From NCBI RefSeq assembly GCF_004118635.1, contig NZ_SDGU01000023.1, positions 1-58,933 of the forward strand: a stretch of 58,933 nt of DNA. Direction: 5' to 3'. Position 1 is the first letter of the stretch, and each line of letters opens with the position of its first letter. This document shows, piece by piece, positions 27,752-37,562 of this stretch. Both the position numbers and the translations under genes were made by a program. The notes beneath the pieces are model-generated. The model searched no databases. It saw nothing but the letters and a program-made list of their open reading frames with translations, and had not been told where the DNA came from. The DNA comes from Chlorobaculum sp. 24CR. Lineage in GTDB: Bacteria; Bacteroidota; Chlorobiia; Chlorobiales; Chlorobiaceae.

Positions 27752-30409
27752 ATGAATTCACGAGAGATACGGCAGTCGTTCCTCGATTTTTTTGAGGGCA
27801 AGGAGCACCGGATCGTGCGTTCCGCGCCGGTCATTCCGGCCGAAGACCCCACCCTGTTGTTCACCAACGCGGGTATGAACCAGTTCAAGGACGTGTTTCT
27901 CGGCAAGGGCAAGCGCGAGTACAACCGCGCCGCCGACACCCAGAAGTGCATCCGCGCCTCCGGCAAGCACAACGACCTCGAAGATGTGGGGCGCGACACC
28001 TACCACCACACCTTTTTCGAGATGCTCGGCAACTGGTCGTTCGGCGATTATTATAAAAAGGAGGCGATTGGCTGGGCGTGGGAGCTGATGACCGGTGTCT
28101 GGAAGCTGCCGAAAGAGCGCCTCTACGCGACGGTCTATCAGGACGACGACGAGAGCCTGGAACTCTGGAAAACAGAGACCGACATCGATCCGTCGCACAT
28201 CCTGAAGTTCGGCAACAAGGACAACTTCTGGGAGATGGGCGAAACCGGCCCGTGCGGCCCCTGCTCCGAAATTCACATCGATCTGACCCCCGACGGCTCA
28301 GGCGGCCCGCTCGTCAACGTCGGCGACCACCGGGTGATCGAGTTGTGGAACCTCGTCTTCATCCAGTATGACCGCCAGGCCGACGGCACCCTCCAGCCGC
28401 TGCCGCAGAAGCATGTCGATACCGGCATGGGCTTCGAGCGCGTGGCGGCGGTGTTGCAGGGCAAGGCCTCAAACTACGACAGCGACGTGTTCACCCCGCT
28501 CTTCGAGAAGATCACCGAGCTGACCGGCGTCAGCTACACCGCCTCGCTCGACAGCGCGACCGACATCGCCATGCGCGTGATCGCCGACCACTGCCGCACG
28601 CTCACCTTCGCGCTCTCCGACGGCGCGATGCCGGGCAACGAGGGGCGCGGCTACGTGCTGCGACGCATCCTGCGCCGCGCAGTGCGCTACGCAGGCACGC
28701 TCGGCTGCCACGAACCGATCATGTATAAAATGGTCGAGGTACTGGCGAGCGCGATGGGCGAGGTCTTCCCGGAGCTGGACAAGCAGCGGGCGACGGTCGA
28801 GAAGATCATCTGCGCCGAAGAGGAGAGCTTCCTGGTCACGCTCGGTCGCGGCACCGAAATCTTCAACGAGGTGGTTGCCGGAATGAAAATCTCCGGCAGT
28901 ACGACCATCTCCGGCGAGGACGCTTTCAAGCTGTACGACACCTTCGGCTTCCCGCTCGACCTGACCCGACTTATGGCCGCCGAAGTCGGCCTCGGCATCG
29001 ACGAGGAGGGTTTCGAGCACTGCATGACCGAACAGAAAACCCGCGCCCGCATGGACCGCAAAGGCAAGATGCAGGTGCAGGATGACGGCGGCGAGTGGCA
29101 GTGGTTCGCGCCGGAAACGCCGACCACGTTCGTCGGCTACGACACGCTCGAAACCGGTGCGACACTCTCCGCCGTCAGGACGAATGGCGACAAGCTTCTG
29201 GTCGTGCTCGACCGCACGCCCTTCTACGCCGAAAGCGGCGGCCAGGTGGGCGACCACGGCACGCTCGAAACCGCCGGATACCGGCTCGACGTCACCGATA
29301 CGCGCAAGGATGGCGAGCAGATCGTCCACGTCGTCACCTCGGCTCGCGACAAGGTGCGCGACTGCGCCGTCACGCCAGCCGACCTCAACTTCGAGGAAGC
29401 CGTCACCGTGGAGGCCGCCGTTGACCGCGACCGCAGAGTCGCCACCGAGCGCAACCACACGGCGACGCACCTCTTGCACGCCGCCTTGCGCAAGGTGCTC
29501 GGCGAGCACGTGCAGCAGAAGGGCTCGCTGGTGACGCCGGAGCGGCTGCGCTTCGACTTCAGCCACTTCTCAAAGGTCAGCGCCGACGAACTCGAACAGG
29601 TCGAGCACGAGGTCAACGCAGAGATTCGCAAGGCGGCGGGCGTCACCAAACACGCCGACGTGCCCTACGAAGAGGCGCTTTCGCTCGGCGCTCTGGCCTT
29701 CTTTGGCGACAAATACGCCGACCGCGTCCGCGTGGTCGATGTGCCGGGCATCTCCATCGAGCTGTGCGGCGGCACCCACGTGGGCAACATCGGCCAGATC
29801 GGCATGGTCAAAGTCGTCAGCGAATCGTCGGTCGCCGCCGGTATCCGCCGCATCGAAGCCGTCACCGGCGAGGCCGCCGAAGCGCTGCTCTGGCAGGAGT
29901 ACCGGAACCTTCAGGAGATCAAACAGCTTTTGAAGCTCAAGGCGGACGAAAAAGCCGAACCAAAAATCCGTGAACTGCTCGAAGAAAAAAAGTCACTCGA
30001 CAAGCAGCTTCAGGAGAGCCGCCTCGCCGGATTGCTCGACCGCCTGTCGGCCTCGCTCGTCGGAGGCGAGGAGATTGCCGGATGCCGCGTCATGACCGAG
30101 TGGCTCGACGGCGTCGGCCCGGACGAGCTGCGCCAAGCGGCTGTGGCGCTGCGCGAGAAGGCGCCCTGCGCGGTGGGGCTGCTGTGCAGCGTGGCCGACG
30201 GCAAGGTGTCGCTGGTCGCCTTCGCTTCGGACGAAGCGGTCAAATCGCTGAAGCTCAACGCGGGCAAGTTGGTCAAAGAGGCGGCGGCCTGCGTTCAAGG
30301 CGGTGGTGGCGGAAAGCCTGAACTGGCGACCGCAGGCGGCAAGGAGCCTGCCGGAATCGACAAGGCCATCGAAACCTTCGTGGCGTCGGTCAGGGCCGTA
30401 TTACCGTGA
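27752..30409 (+). CDS. alaS: Alanyl-tRNA synthetase
   Basis: The 885-residue class II synthetase charges tRNA-Ala. N-terminal catalytic motifs ('[19 protein letters not shown]', '[19 protein letters not shown]') are followed by the editing domain with '[13 protein letters not shown]' and '[13 protein letters not shown]', whose His and Cys bind zinc. The DHHA1-like C-Ala domain holds '[14 protein letters not shown]'. ATG 27752 is chosen because the family starts 'MNSxEIRxxFLDFF'. It is GC-rich. A ferredoxin-like gene follows 25 bases after the stop. Confidence 0.97.
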   Translation: MNSREIRQSFLDFFEGKEHRIVRSAPVIPAEDPTLLFTNAGMNQFKDVFLGKGKREYNRAADTQKCIRASGKHNDLEDVGRDTYHHTFFEMLGNWSFGDYYKKEAIGWAWELMTGVWKLPKERLYATVYQDDDESLELWKTETDIDPSHILKFGNKDNFWEMGETGPCGPCSEIHIDLTPDGSGGPLVNVGDHRVIELWNLVFIQYDRQADGTLQPLPQKHVDTGMGFERVAAVLQGKASNYDSDVFTPLFEKITELTGVSYTASLDSATDIAMRVIADHCRTLTFALSDGAMPGNEGRGYVLRRILRRAVRYAGTLGCHEPIMYKMVEVLASAMGEVFPELDKQRATVEKIICAEEESFLVTLGRGTEIFNEVVAGMKISGSTTISGEDAFKLYDTFGFPLDLTRLMAAEVGLGIDEEGFEHCMTEQKTRARMDRKGKMQVQDDGGEWQWFAPETPTTFVGYDTLETGATLSAVRTNGDKLLVVLDRTPFYAESGGQVGDHGTLETAGYRLDVTDTRKDGEQIVHVVTSARDKVRDCAVTPADLNFEEAVTVEAAVDRDRRVATERNHTATHLLHAALRKVLGEHVQQKGSLVTPERLRFDFSHFSKVSADELEQVEHEVNAEIRKAAGVTKHADVPYEEALSLGALAFFGDKYADRVRVVDVPGISIELCGGTHVGNIGQIGMVKVVSESSVAAGIRRIEAVTGEAAEALLWQEYRNLQEIKQLLKLKADEKAEPKIRELLEEKKSLDKQLQESRLAGLLDRLSASLVGGEEIAGCRVMTEWLDGVGPDELRQAAVALREKAPCAVGLLCSVADGKVSLVAFASDEAVKSLKLNAGKLVKEAAACVQGGGGGKPELATAGGKEPAGIDKAIETFVASVRAVLP

Positions 30410-30434
30410 TGAACTGCTTGAAAATGAATGCTTT

Positions 30435-30929
30435 ATGTTGATTCTCGACTGTTTTTTCGGACGATGTGAAAAGCCCTCGTGCGATGGTTGTGGCTTGGTG
30501 CCCGTCCGCAATCTGCGGCGCGCGCTCAAATCGCGTTCAATGAGCAAGAGCGAAGAGTCGTGCGTCGATCCGGACGAGTCATGGAAAAAAGCGGTGGACG
30601 CGACGCTTGCCGGAAAATCACCGGCAGCCAGCAAGGCATCGGCAAAGCGCAAAAAGCGCCTGCTCGCGCCGCGCGAAGAGATTCCGTGGTACCCGATCAT
30701 CAAGCCGGAGCTTTGCAACGGCTGCGGCGACTGCAAGGTGCTCTGCAAACCCGGCGTCTTCGAGCTTGGCGAACCCGACCCGACTGGCATTCATCGCCCG
30801 AAACTCATCGTCGCCCACCCCATGAATTGCCTCGTCCTCTGCGACCGCTGCGTGCCCATCTGCACCTCGGGCGCAATCGTGCTTCCGAAAAAGGAAGATT
30901 TCGAGAAATACGTAGAGTATCTGGATTAA
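30435..30929 (+). CDS. Dicluster 4Fe-4S ferredoxin-like protein (longer copy)
   Basis: The 164-residue protein has an N-terminal Cys-rich stretch ('[15 protein letters not shown]'), a basic linker ('[23 protein letters not shown]'), then a ferredoxin domain. The first cluster motif is CX2CX2CX3C ('[15 protein letters not shown]'). The second is CX3CX2CX3C ('[15 protein letters not shown]'), one residue longer in its first gap than usual. ATG 30435 includes the Cys-rich N-terminus; an internal ATG at 30540 is an alternative. It is probably a low-potential electron carrier or a biogenesis protein. The neighbour downstream is a shorter paralogue with the same spacing. Confidence 0.7.
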   Translation: MLILDCFFGRCEKPSCDGCGLVPVRNLRRALKSRSMSKSEESCVDPDESWKKAVDATLAGKSPAASKASAKRKKRLLAPREEIPWYPIIKPELCNGCGDCKVLCKPGVFELGEPDPTGIHRPKLIVAHPMNCLVLCDRCVPICTSGAIVLPKKEDFEKYVEYLD

Positions 30930-30968
30930 TTGGTAGTGGATAATGAATAATTAATAATGGGGATTGGT

Positions 30969-31256
30969 ATGAGGAAACGGCTGCTTGCTCCGAGGGAAGA
31001 GATTCCCTGGTATCCCGCCATCGATGCGGAACTTTGCAACGGTTGCGAAGCTTGCGCCGAGTTCTGCCGCCCTGGCGTATTTTCGCCCGGCCAACCGGAG
31101 CCGGATTCGCCGGTAGTCCGCCGTCCGAAAATGGAGGTGGCAAACCCCTACAACTGCCTCGTCCTCTGCACCCGCTGTGAGCCGGTCTGCCCCTCCGGCG
31201 CAATCACCCTGCCCGATCCAGGAGAATTCGAGCGCTTCGTGGAGTACGTGGCGTAG
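30969..31256 (+). CDS. Dicluster 4Fe-4S ferredoxin-like protein (short copy)
   Basis: The 95-residue paralogue of the previous gene shares '[15 protein letters not shown]' and the same cluster motifs: CX2CX2CX3C ('[15 protein letters not shown]') and CX3CX2CX3C ('[15 protein letters not shown]'). It ends 'ERFVEYVA', as the longer copy ends 'EKYVEYLD'. ATG 30969 is preceded by GGGGAT; a start 12 bases upstream is possible. The gene pair is a tandem duplication next to alaS. The role is presumably electron transfer, partner unknown. Confidence 0.75.
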   Translation: MRKRLLAPREEIPWYPAIDAELCNGCEACAEFCRPGVFSPGQPEPDSPVVRRPKMEVANPYNCLVLCTRCEPVCPSGAITLPDPGEFERFVEYVA

Positions 31257-31480
31257 TACAGCAAAGACAATTATCAACTATCCATTGTCAATTAGACTTG
31301 CAAGGCATCCCGGAGCACATGCTTTTTTTGGAGCACAAATATGGTCGGACAAACTGACACGCACCTCGAACCGATTTCACAAGGCTTTGGTCAACATGGA
31401 GATCATCGGGCGAAGCTCGCGCTCCGATTGTTAGGAAAAAAATACTTCCGCTATTTTCTCCATTCCTCGCTTCAAATAAA
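31257..31480. other. Intergenic region before the polysaccharide island
   Basis: No gene is supported. Short repeats of the 'ATTATCAACTATCCATTGTCAATTAG' type lie at 31270-31295. The remainder is unremarkable sequence leading to the terminator of the guaA remnant. Confidence 0.4.
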
Positions 31481-31507
31481 AAAACCCCGCCGGAAAGACG
31501 GGGTTTT
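31481..31507 (-). terminator. Terminator of the guaA remnant
   Basis: AAAACCCCG (31481-31489) pairs with CGGGGTTTT (31499-31507). On the minus strand the hairpin is followed by TTTTTTTATTT, 37 bases beyond the remnant's stop. Confidence 0.85.
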
Positions 31508-31543
31508 AATTCATAGCCATCCAAACAATTCTAACTGAAATCT

Positions 31544-31740
31544 TTACTTCCACTCAATCTTCGCGGGCGGTTTTGAAGAAATATCGCAGGCGATGCGGTT
31601 AATGATTCGGTTCGAGACTTTTGAGAATGAGTCGTGTGGGATGTGGACCCAGTCGGCGGTCACGATCTGAGCAGATATTGCCTCAGGCACTCTGACGACA
31701 GGAAAGTCTCTGAGACAAAATGCGGAGGGGCATCCAATCG
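31544..31740 (-). pseudogene. guaA: Decayed 3' end of a second guaA gene
   Basis: Reading the minus strand gives a frame ending '[11 protein letters not shown]' then TAA, preceded by '[19 protein letters not shown]'. These closely match the C-terminus of the intact GuaA ('[19 protein letters not shown]', '[11 protein letters not shown]'). A stretch equivalent to 6 residues is missing between 'NRIIN' and 'RIACDIS', probably by slippage between two Ile-Asn codon pairs. Further upstream the similarity fades by about 31740, and no N-terminal or ATP-binding domain exists, so it is a remnant. A terminator follows, as for the intact copy. It sits exactly at the edge of the EPS island. Confidence 0.85.
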
Positions 31741-31766
31741 CCAGCGTTCTGACTAACCGGATTATA

Positions 31767-32468
31767 TTATAACCCTGTTAGCAATTTAATATCTTTATTT
31801 GAGAGCGTCTCTAAATATTCTCTTATATAAAGCACCGGAACTGCTGATGACTTCTCAGATTCATATTTTCTTGCTGATACTCGCACCATTATATTATCAG
31901 GTATTTTAACAAAAATATGCTTAACAACCTCTTTTATTCGTAGTATTCTTTGGGATAATCGCTGATCGTCTAATCCAGTATTCTCTATATTCTTCATTAA
32001 TTTGCCACCCGTAATTCTCCAATAATAAACATCTTCATTCTGTCCATCGAATTGAGTCGCCATAAAATTTGTAACACTTAAAACACTTGATTTTATTGGA
32101 ATCTTGATATTTTGCTGACCTGTTATAGAAAAGCCTTGTGATGAATAGCACAACTGTTGCATATGTCCCGCTTTCTGAAGTCCGTTGCGACTCCAAGTCA
32201 TAACTATTGTCACCTCTTGTCCATCAGCATTCCGGTAAGTTCTTCCAACTACTTTATCATACTCTGATTTGGCATCTTTTATCCATGCCGGACTAGCAAC
32301 ACTACTTCTGACAGAATACCAATTATCGGGATGTATATCAATCAGTCTCTCGATATCTGGAGGATGAGCGCTATAAATATTTTTTTGTTTTTGAGCAACC
32401 ATAACTATTGAGCTGCCCATAAGCAAACAAAACAAAAGAGACAGTATATATTTATTCCTAAAAATCAT
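31767..32468 (-). CDS. epsI: EpsI-type exosortase-associated protein
   Basis: The 233-residue protein has an N-terminal membrane anchor (about residues 5-25) and an EpsI/DUF3485 domain. It keeps the positions around the conserved Cys: '[16 protein letters not shown]' (Cys107) corresponds to 'HxPxxCyxxxG' of the family, although the His-Pro part is altered. EpsI proteins are found fused to or beside exosortases in polysaccharide and PEP-CTERM loci. It is the last gene of the leftward operon, 3 bases after exosortase. It is much more AT-rich than the core genome. Confidence 0.75.
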   Translation of the reverse strand: MIFRNKYILSLLFCLLMGSSIVMVAQKQKNIYSAHPPDIERLIDIHPDNWYSVRSSVASPAWIKDAKSEYDKVVGRTYRNADGQEVTIVMTWSRNGLQKAGHMQQLCYSSQGFSITGQQNIKIPIKSSVLSVTNFMATQFDGQNEDVYYWRITGGKLMKNIENTGLDDQRLSQRILRIKEVVKHIFVKIPDNIMVRVSARKYESEKSSAVPVLYIREYLETLSNKDIKLLTGL

Positions 32469-32471
32469 TAC

Positions 32472-33317
32472 TTATTTTATTTTATCATCAATAACAAACA
32501 TGGCTTTATCAATGACCGCGAGCAGCACTAAAGCAATTATGAATACCATTATTCCAGTCGCGTCATGGTAGATGCCTTGAGCATATCTATTCCCAAAATA
32601 CCAAGTCATCAGCACCAGAATCATTACTCTCACTAAATTTGTTAATATGGCTATGGGAATCACCAGCAGAATTAACACTCCGATATGCCAATATTTTCTC
32701 TGCACCCCCTCTCTCAGATATAAAACAGATAACGCAAATAATGAAAATATAGAATTCATCCCGGAACAAGCATGAGCGACCTCGGCCGAATAAGGCCCAA
32801 AATATAATGACACTCCATTTGAAGTAACCGGAAACAATACGGCACTGATTATACTTGCTGTTACTGATGCCAATCCTTTGGCCAGCTCTGAAGACAGCAA
32901 TTCAGGCGCAACTCTACCAAGTACAACAAACACTGTCCCCGCCAAACCTATAAACAGTGCAGACCTGATATAATCTTTTGGTGCAAAACCCATAACAAAT
33001 CCAGACGTCATTAAAAAAAGGCCCCATATTTCAAAATATATAAATGGATACAATTGCCCGGATATATATATAATCAACCCAAAAATCAAGGTAGCCAAAC
33101 CATATAACGGATACCCTGCCTTGCCATCTTGAACAATTGAAACAAGAACAGCTTTTCTTTCAATCCAGCAAACGACAAGAACTGTCGCAAAAAGCAATGG
33201 TTGGTCGGAATTCGAAAATGATGTTTTTAAAATCACATACTGATAAACAGAATGAAAATACATATACACCAATATCGCCCACGGAAACAATGCGGGCGTT
33301 ATCTTAAACTTACTCAT
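32472..33317 (-). CDS. Exosortase (membrane cysteine transpeptidase-like)
   Basis: The 281-residue polytopic membrane protein, with about eight hydrophobic segments, carries the three conserved exosortase sites. They are Cys184 in 'AHACSGMNSIFSL', Arg230 in 'LTNLVRVMIL' and His251 in 'YHDATGIMVF'. Exosortases cleave and sort proteins with a C-terminal PEP-CTERM signal, usually in species making exopolysaccharide. Its pairing with EpsI resembles the EpsH-EpsI arrangement. No PEP-CTERM substrate is evident in this window. The EpsD-like gene at 17.1 kb may belong to the same system. Confidence 0.9.
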   Translation of the reverse strand: MSKFKITPALFPWAILVYMYFHSVYQYVILKTSFSNSDQPLLFATVLVVCWIERKAVLVSIVQDGKAGYPLYGLATLIFGLIIYISGQLYPFIYFEIWGLFLMTSGFVMGFAPKDYIRSALFIGLAGTVFVVLGRVAPELLSSELAKGLASVTASIISAVLFPVTSNGVSLYFGPYSAEVAHACSGMNSIFSLFALSVLYLREGVQRKYWHIGVLILLVIPIAILTNLVRVMILVLMTWYFGNRYAQGIYHDATGIMVFIIALVLLAVIDKAMFVIDDKIK

Positions 33318-33444
33318 ATTTACATCAATAACTATCCATTGATAAAATCTTTATTACAACTGAATTATCCGACTGAGAAAATGCAACACCCGGCAACGGT
33401 ATTCTAAAACATGAAACCGTGTAAAGCTTCATCTGAATTTCACC

Positions 33445-34605
33445 TTAAAGCACTTCTTGTATCACCTCGCAGGTCTTTTCAATATCTTCAATTCTGAGAG
33501 TTGGATGTACCAAAAACATCAAACTTGTTTCCCCAAGCTCTTTGGCTATCGGGAGCCTCTTCTTCGGCTTCCAATCGATACATTCAAACGCCTTTTCAAG
33601 ATATATCTCTGAACATGAGCCTGAATAACAAGGTACGCCACACGCATTGATTTCAGCCATTATACGATCGCGATTCCAGCCTTCCGGCAACGCTGAAAAC
33701 TCTAAAAAAACATAACACAGATATCCTGCATGCTCCGCCCAATCAGGTATATCCGGAACACGCAACCAGTATTTCTGCTTTGCTGCTTTCCATATCATGG
33801 CGGCATACTCACGACGCGTTTTGCTCCATTCAGGCATCCTTTTTAACTGTATCCTGCCAATAGCCGCCTGCATTTCAAGCATTCGATAATTAGAGCCAAA
33901 TGATTCATGCAACCATCGAAACTCGGGAGGATGTTTTTTTTTATACACTGCATCCCACGACTTCCCATGATCTTTATATGCCCAAATTGCTGCCCAAAGC
34001 TCATGATCGCTTGTTGTCACCATACCACCCTCTCCACCGGTAGTCATGATCTTGTCCTGGCAAAACGACCAAGCGCCAATGTGACCTATTGAGCCAACTG
34101 ATTGCCCCTTGTATTTTGCTCCGTGGGCTTGTGCACAATCCTCTATAACAAACAATCCGTGTGCATCCGCTATATCCATAATCGGGTCCATATCACATGG
34201 CATGCCTGCAAGATGTACGCAGATAACCGCTTTCGTCCGTGGTGAAAGTACCTTCGCAATAGTATCAGCAGTAATATTCTGTGTATTTCGATCTACATCT
34301 GCAAAAACCGGCACCGCCCCCATAGCAACAATGCACGATGCCGACGCAATAAACGTTCGGGGAGTCACAACAACTTCATCGCCAGCTCCAATACCAAGAA
34401 CCTTCAATGCAACTTCAAGCGCCAACGTTCCATTTGCAAGAGCTATAGCATACTTGCTACCCACCCACGAAGCAAACTCTTTCTCAAACTCGCGACACTC
34501 CTGCCCTGTCCAGTAATTAACTTTGTTCGATAAGAGTACTCGACTCACTGCATCAGCCTCTTCTTGTGTATATGATGGCCAAGGTGGAAAAAAAGTATTA
34601 AGCAT
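33445..34605 (-). CDS. DegT/DnrJ/EryC1/StrS-type sugar aminotransferase (PglE-like)
   Basis: The 386-residue PLP-dependent aminotransferase would convert a keto-sugar nucleotide to the amino sugar. The PLP-binding lysine is Lys185 in 'SFCQDKIMTTGGEGG'. 'ALANGTLALEVAL' and 'IEDCAQAHGA' are conserved. PglE-type enzymes of this family make UDP-4-amino-4,6-dideoxy sugars together with a dehydratase, a PglD-type acyltransferase and a PglC-type transferase. Homologues of the last two are close by, upstream in the operon. The substrate is inferred, not proven. Confidence 0.88.
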   Translation of the reverse strand: MLNTFFPPWPSYTQEEADAVSRVLLSNKVNYWTGQECREFEKEFASWVGSKYAIALANGTLALEVALKVLGIGAGDEVVVTPRTFIASASCIVAMGAVPVFADVDRNTQNITADTIAKVLSPRTKAVICVHLAGMPCDMDPIMDIADAHGLFVIEDCAQAHGAKYKGQSVGSIGHIGAWSFCQDKIMTTGGEGGMVTTSDHELWAAIWAYKDHGKSWDAVYKKKHPPEFRWLHESFGSNYRMLEMQAAIGRIQLKRMPEWSKTRREYAAMIWKAAKQKYWLRVPDIPDWAEHAGYLCYVFLEFSALPEGWNRDRIMAEINACGVPCYSGSCSEIYLEKAFECIDWKPKKRLPIAKELGETSLMFLVHPTLRIEDIEKTCEVIQEVL

Positions 34606-34667
34606 AGATTTTCATAACACAAGGATAACACATATAATTTATACTACTCATTTTAAAACTTACCCCT

Positions 34668-35258
34668 TTATTCTTCTAATAAGAACGTCTCATATTCGAG
34701 CATTTTCTTTGATCGCGCCTTGAGTCTTTTAGCTGGAGTTCCTAAATATATCCCCCATGCATCAAGCGACATGGTAACCAGTGAAAGCGCACCGACTGCC
34801 GACCCCAAACCTATCGTCACGCCAGGCAGCACTACACTACCAGAACCAATGAGCACATGCCGCTCTAAATTAACTGGCGATATAGCAATATTTTTGTATA
34901 TATCAGGAACTGTTGTATTCGTTAAAGAATATCCTGTATAATCATCTGAAACAGAATAGATCCTTACACCTTGTGACAAACCACAGAAATCTGCAAGCTT
35001 TATCCCCCCAGCGCAATTCAAATGACATGCGCCGCCAATATGGACATGATTCCCAATATCGAGATACCCTTTATTGGCCGCAATAAATACATTTTCATCT
35101 ATCTGAACATTGCATCCGATTGAAATATTTTCAAGCCCAACAATGGTGCAGCTTTTAGCAATCTTTACATTCTTTCCTATAGACCTGAACCCCATATTTA
35201 CAAGCTCTTCACTCACAAAAAAGCCCCTGTAAAACGGGTTATATGCTTGTTCCAACAT
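34668..35258 (-). CDS. Left-handed beta-helix acyltransferase (PglD/WbbJ-type)
   Basis: The 196-residue protein is built of hexapeptide repeats ('KNVKIAKSCTIVGLENISIGCNVQIDENVFI', 'ISPVNLERHVLIGSGSVVLPGVTIGLGSAVGALSLV') that form a left-handed beta-helix. A family like this N- or O-acylates sugar nucleotides or glycans using acyl-CoA or acyl-ACP. The nearby ACP, acyl-AMP ligase and ketoreductase suggest that the acyl donor is ACP-bound. It lies 11 bases downstream of the SDR gene and 62 bases upstream of the aminotransferase on the same strand. Confidence 0.85.
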   Translation of the reverse strand: MLEQAYNPFYRGFFVSEELVNMGFRSIGKNVKIAKSCTIVGLENISIGCNVQIDENVFIAANKGYLDIGNHVHIGGACHLNCAGGIKLADFCGLSQGVRIYSVSDDYTGYSLTNTTVPDIYKNIAISPVNLERHVLIGSGSVVLPGVTIGLGSAVGALSLVTMSLDAWGIYLGTPAKRLKARSKKMLEYETFLLEE

Positions 35259-35269
35259 ATTTTTTCATT

Positions 35270-35992
35270 TCATGCAGTAGCTCCATAATCAACAGTAATC
35301 GTCGTACCTGTCACGTGCTCTGCGTTGTCACTCAAGAGATAGCTCACAGCATGAGCGGCATCTTCAACCGAAGTTAACTGCCCGGAAGGCGAGCGCCGCC
35401 TGATCGATTCGAGCTTTTCATCTTGAAGCTTTGAGGTCATGTCGGTCTCCATAAAACCGGGTGCCAAGGTATTAACAGTTATATTCGCTTTTCCGACCTC
35501 ACGGGCAAGCGATTTTGTAAAACCGGCAACAGCAGCTTTCGTGGCGCCATAAACAGAGAGGCCATTGAAGCCTGTTGAGGCAACAATCGAAGAGATATTG
35601 ATAATCCGCCCACACCTGTTCAGAAGCATCCCGCGCAAAAGATATTTGGTCAAGAACACCGGAGCTTCGATGTTGATTTTAATCAACCGGGCTATATCCT
35701 TTTCATGCAACGTCGCAAGAACGCCATCGGTGCCGATGGCCGCATTGTTAACCAACCCCCAAGGCCGTCCATGCCGTTTCACGATTTCAACGGCAAACGA
35801 GTGAATACCCGCGCAATCGGAGAAATCATATCGCTCAAACGCAATCCGCTCACCATACTGCTCAAGTAACGAATCGAGCTGCGCGGTCATGGTGCGTCCG
35901 ACAGCAACAACCTTGTACCCGTCGGCAAGACATTGACGCGCGATGGCAAGACCCAATCCGCGCGTTGCGCCGGTAACGACAACGACTTTCAT
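35270..35992 (-). CDS. SDR family 3-oxoacyl-ACP reductase-like protein (FabG-like)
   Basis: The 240-residue short-chain dehydrogenase has the cofactor motif 'VTGATRGLGLAIA', 'NNAAIGTDG', and catalytic Tyr148 and Lys152 in 'YGATK'. It resembles FabG and is most likely a 3-oxoacyl-ACP reductase. The start overlaps the stop of the acyl-AMP ligase gene by 4 bases (ATGA type), so it is coupled with the ligase and ACP. This points to reduction of an ACP-bound acyl group rather than a role in sugar chemistry. Confidence 0.85.
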   Translation of the reverse strand: MKVVVVTGATRGLGLAIARQCLADGYKVVAVGRTMTAQLDSLLEQYGERIAFERYDFSDCAGIHSFAVEIVKRHGRPWGLVNNAAIGTDGVLATLHEKDIARLIKINIEAPVFLTKYLLRGMLLNRCGRIINISSIVASTGFNGLSVYGATKAAVAGFTKSLAREVGKANITVNTLAPGFMETDMTSKLQDEKLESIRRRSPSGQLTSVEDAAHAVSYLLSDNAEHVTGTTITVDYGATA

Positions 35993-37317
35993 CTCTGCAC
36001 CCTTTCGCGTTTTCCTGCCGCGCTCTCTTTGAGTTCATCCATAAAGGAGATGACGCCGGGAATTTGCCACTCCTCCAGATGAGCCTTGCAATAGCTCATG
36101 ATCTCTTTGCGCAACACCACCGCATCGACGCCGGAGCGAGCGATGATTTCCGCCGCGACGAGCTGGCCCGTGATACAATTTTTCTTGCCAGACACCCGGA
36201 CATCAAGCACTCCATCGACACGCCGGAGATGCTGCTCGACCAATTCCGGAATGACCTTGTTGCCTCCGACATTGATCGTCCCAGAGGCTCGTCCTGAAAA
36301 TAACACCCGATCACCCTCAACCCGCACCATATCCTCCGTGTCGAGATAACCCTCGACATCGAGACGACGTGCTATTTCCAGCCCATCGGGCAATCTGGGC
36401 GGCTTGATGAACAGATGCCCGTCATCGCCGATACGCAAAGGTATCGGAAAGTTTTCACCCTGAAGCCAGGCAGCGGGAAAACCGACACGTCGATCATGGA
36501 CGGAAAAGACCGTCCCCGCCTCCGTTGAAGCGTAAATATGTGCAATTCTCGCCGTCGGAAAAGAACGGCACAACGCATCCAGAATCTGCTGATCGGCTAT
36601 TTCTCCACCAAGCGTTATCTGCCGTAACGGGCAGGCCATGACTCGCTTGTCCATCAGCATTTTTCGCCACAACGATGGCGTAGCCGACAAGGCGTTAACA
36701 CCATGCCGAACCAGTGCTTCGAGTTGCGAATCGAACTCACGAGAATCGGAAGCGATGAGCAGGGAACCCGAAAGCAGCGCCTGCAGAACCACCTGCAAAC
36801 CGGCAAAACGAGATGGATCGTACAGTAATCCCCAGATGAAATCCGCCCCTTTTACGCTATCCCGCTTCACCGAACGGGTGATCGACGCGAGGGTGTGGGC
36901 GATCAGTTTTGGCGTTCCAGTCGTGCCGGAAGTCGCCAGCAACCATTGCGTTGCCGCGACGTCTGGCGACGCGTCGCCATTCCGAGCGTCCTGCAAAGCG
37001 CAAACGCCCTCGGCATTCATGAAATGAGTGCACCCTGCGGCGACGAGCAATTGGTCAATCGTGGCCTCATCCAAAGAGGCCGGAAGAAGCAGCATCGCCT
37101 CAACCTTGCCATCGAACGCGACAAGCGCCGTCAGCAACGCCCAGGCGGGCAAGCCTTTGAGAGCGATACGGCTCTTCGCCGTAACCATAAATCCCCGGCG
37201 AAGCGCTGCGGCCTCTTCGAGAAGTCTATCGACAGAAAGTACTGTGGATGGAGTTGCCAAAACCGCATGATCGCCGGAAAAGCTTCCGACAATCTCGGGC
37301 AAGGTCTCTAAATTCAT
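35989..37317 (-). CDS. Acyl-AMP ligase (AMP-dependent synthetase family)
   Basis: The 442-residue adenylate-forming enzyme has the phosphate-binding loop 'LLATSGTTGTPKLIAHT', a core 'YASTEAGTVFSVHD', and the C-terminal catalytic lysine in 'AAGKRERVQR'. It is short for the family, as stand-alone acyl-ACP ligases sometimes are. It would activate a carboxylic acid with ATP and load it on the carrier protein encoded immediately upstream (4-base overlap at 37314-37317). The carboxylic acid is unknown. Together with the SDR and beta-helix acyltransferase it forms a dedicated acylation pathway. Confidence 0.85.
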   Translation of the reverse strand: MNLETLPEIVGSFSGDHAVLATPSTVLSVDRLLEEAAALRRGFMVTAKSRIALKGLPAWALLTALVAFDGKVEAMLLLPASLDEATIDQLLVAAGCTHFMNAEGVCALQDARNGDASPDVAATQWLLATSGTTGTPKLIAHTLASITRSVKRDSVKGADFIWGLLYDPSRFAGLQVVLQALLSGSLLIASDSREFDSQLEALVRHGVNALSATPSLWRKMLMDKRVMACPLRQITLGGEIADQQILDALCRSFPTARIAHIYASTEAGTVFSVHDRRVGFPAAWLQGENFPIPLRIGDDGHLFIKPPRLPDGLEIARRLDVEGYLDTEDMVRVEGDRVLFSGRASGTINVGGNKVIPELVEQHLRRVDGVLDVRVSGKKNCITGQLVAAEIIARSGVDAVVLRKEIMSYCKAHLEEWQIPGVISFMDELKESAAGKRERVQR

Positions 37318-37562
37318 GAAGCATAGCGTTCATAAATGGCCACGAATTCTCTTAATGTCTTTGGATAAACCGGTTCATCCATCATGGAGAAAGGATCATA
37401 TTGCAACTCTTCCTCAAGTCGGGCCACGAGAATGGCGAAACCTAACGAATCCAGACCGCTCTCAAGCAGAACTGTATCATCGGTATAATCACTGATAATT
37501 GTCCATCCATACTCAGTAGCCATCTCCTGAATGATGGTAATGATTTTTTCTTTCATGGTCAT
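37314..37562 (-). CDS. Acyl carrier protein
   Basis: The 82-residue acyl carrier protein has the phosphopantetheine attachment site 'ESGLDSLGFAILVARLEEEL' with Ser39. The start overlaps the stop of the sugar transferase gene and its stop overlaps the acyl ligase start (4 bases each), so the three genes are translationally coupled. It is not the housekeeping fatty acid ACP, which would be near fab genes. It probably holds an acyl group for sugar decoration. An internal ATG two codons later is an alternative start. Confidence 0.88.
   Translation of the reverse strand: MTMKEKIITIIQEMATEYGWTIISDYTDDTVLLESGLDSLGFAILVARLEEELQYDPFSMMDEPVYPKTLREFVAIYERYAS

Noticed and set aside
28469-29566. Minus-strand open frame of 365 codons over alaS
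   Set aside because: Antisense shadow of alaS with no recognisable motif.
31341-31538. Plus-strand open frame of 65 codons before the guaA remnant
   Set aside because: It runs through the terminator hairpin and has no homology features.
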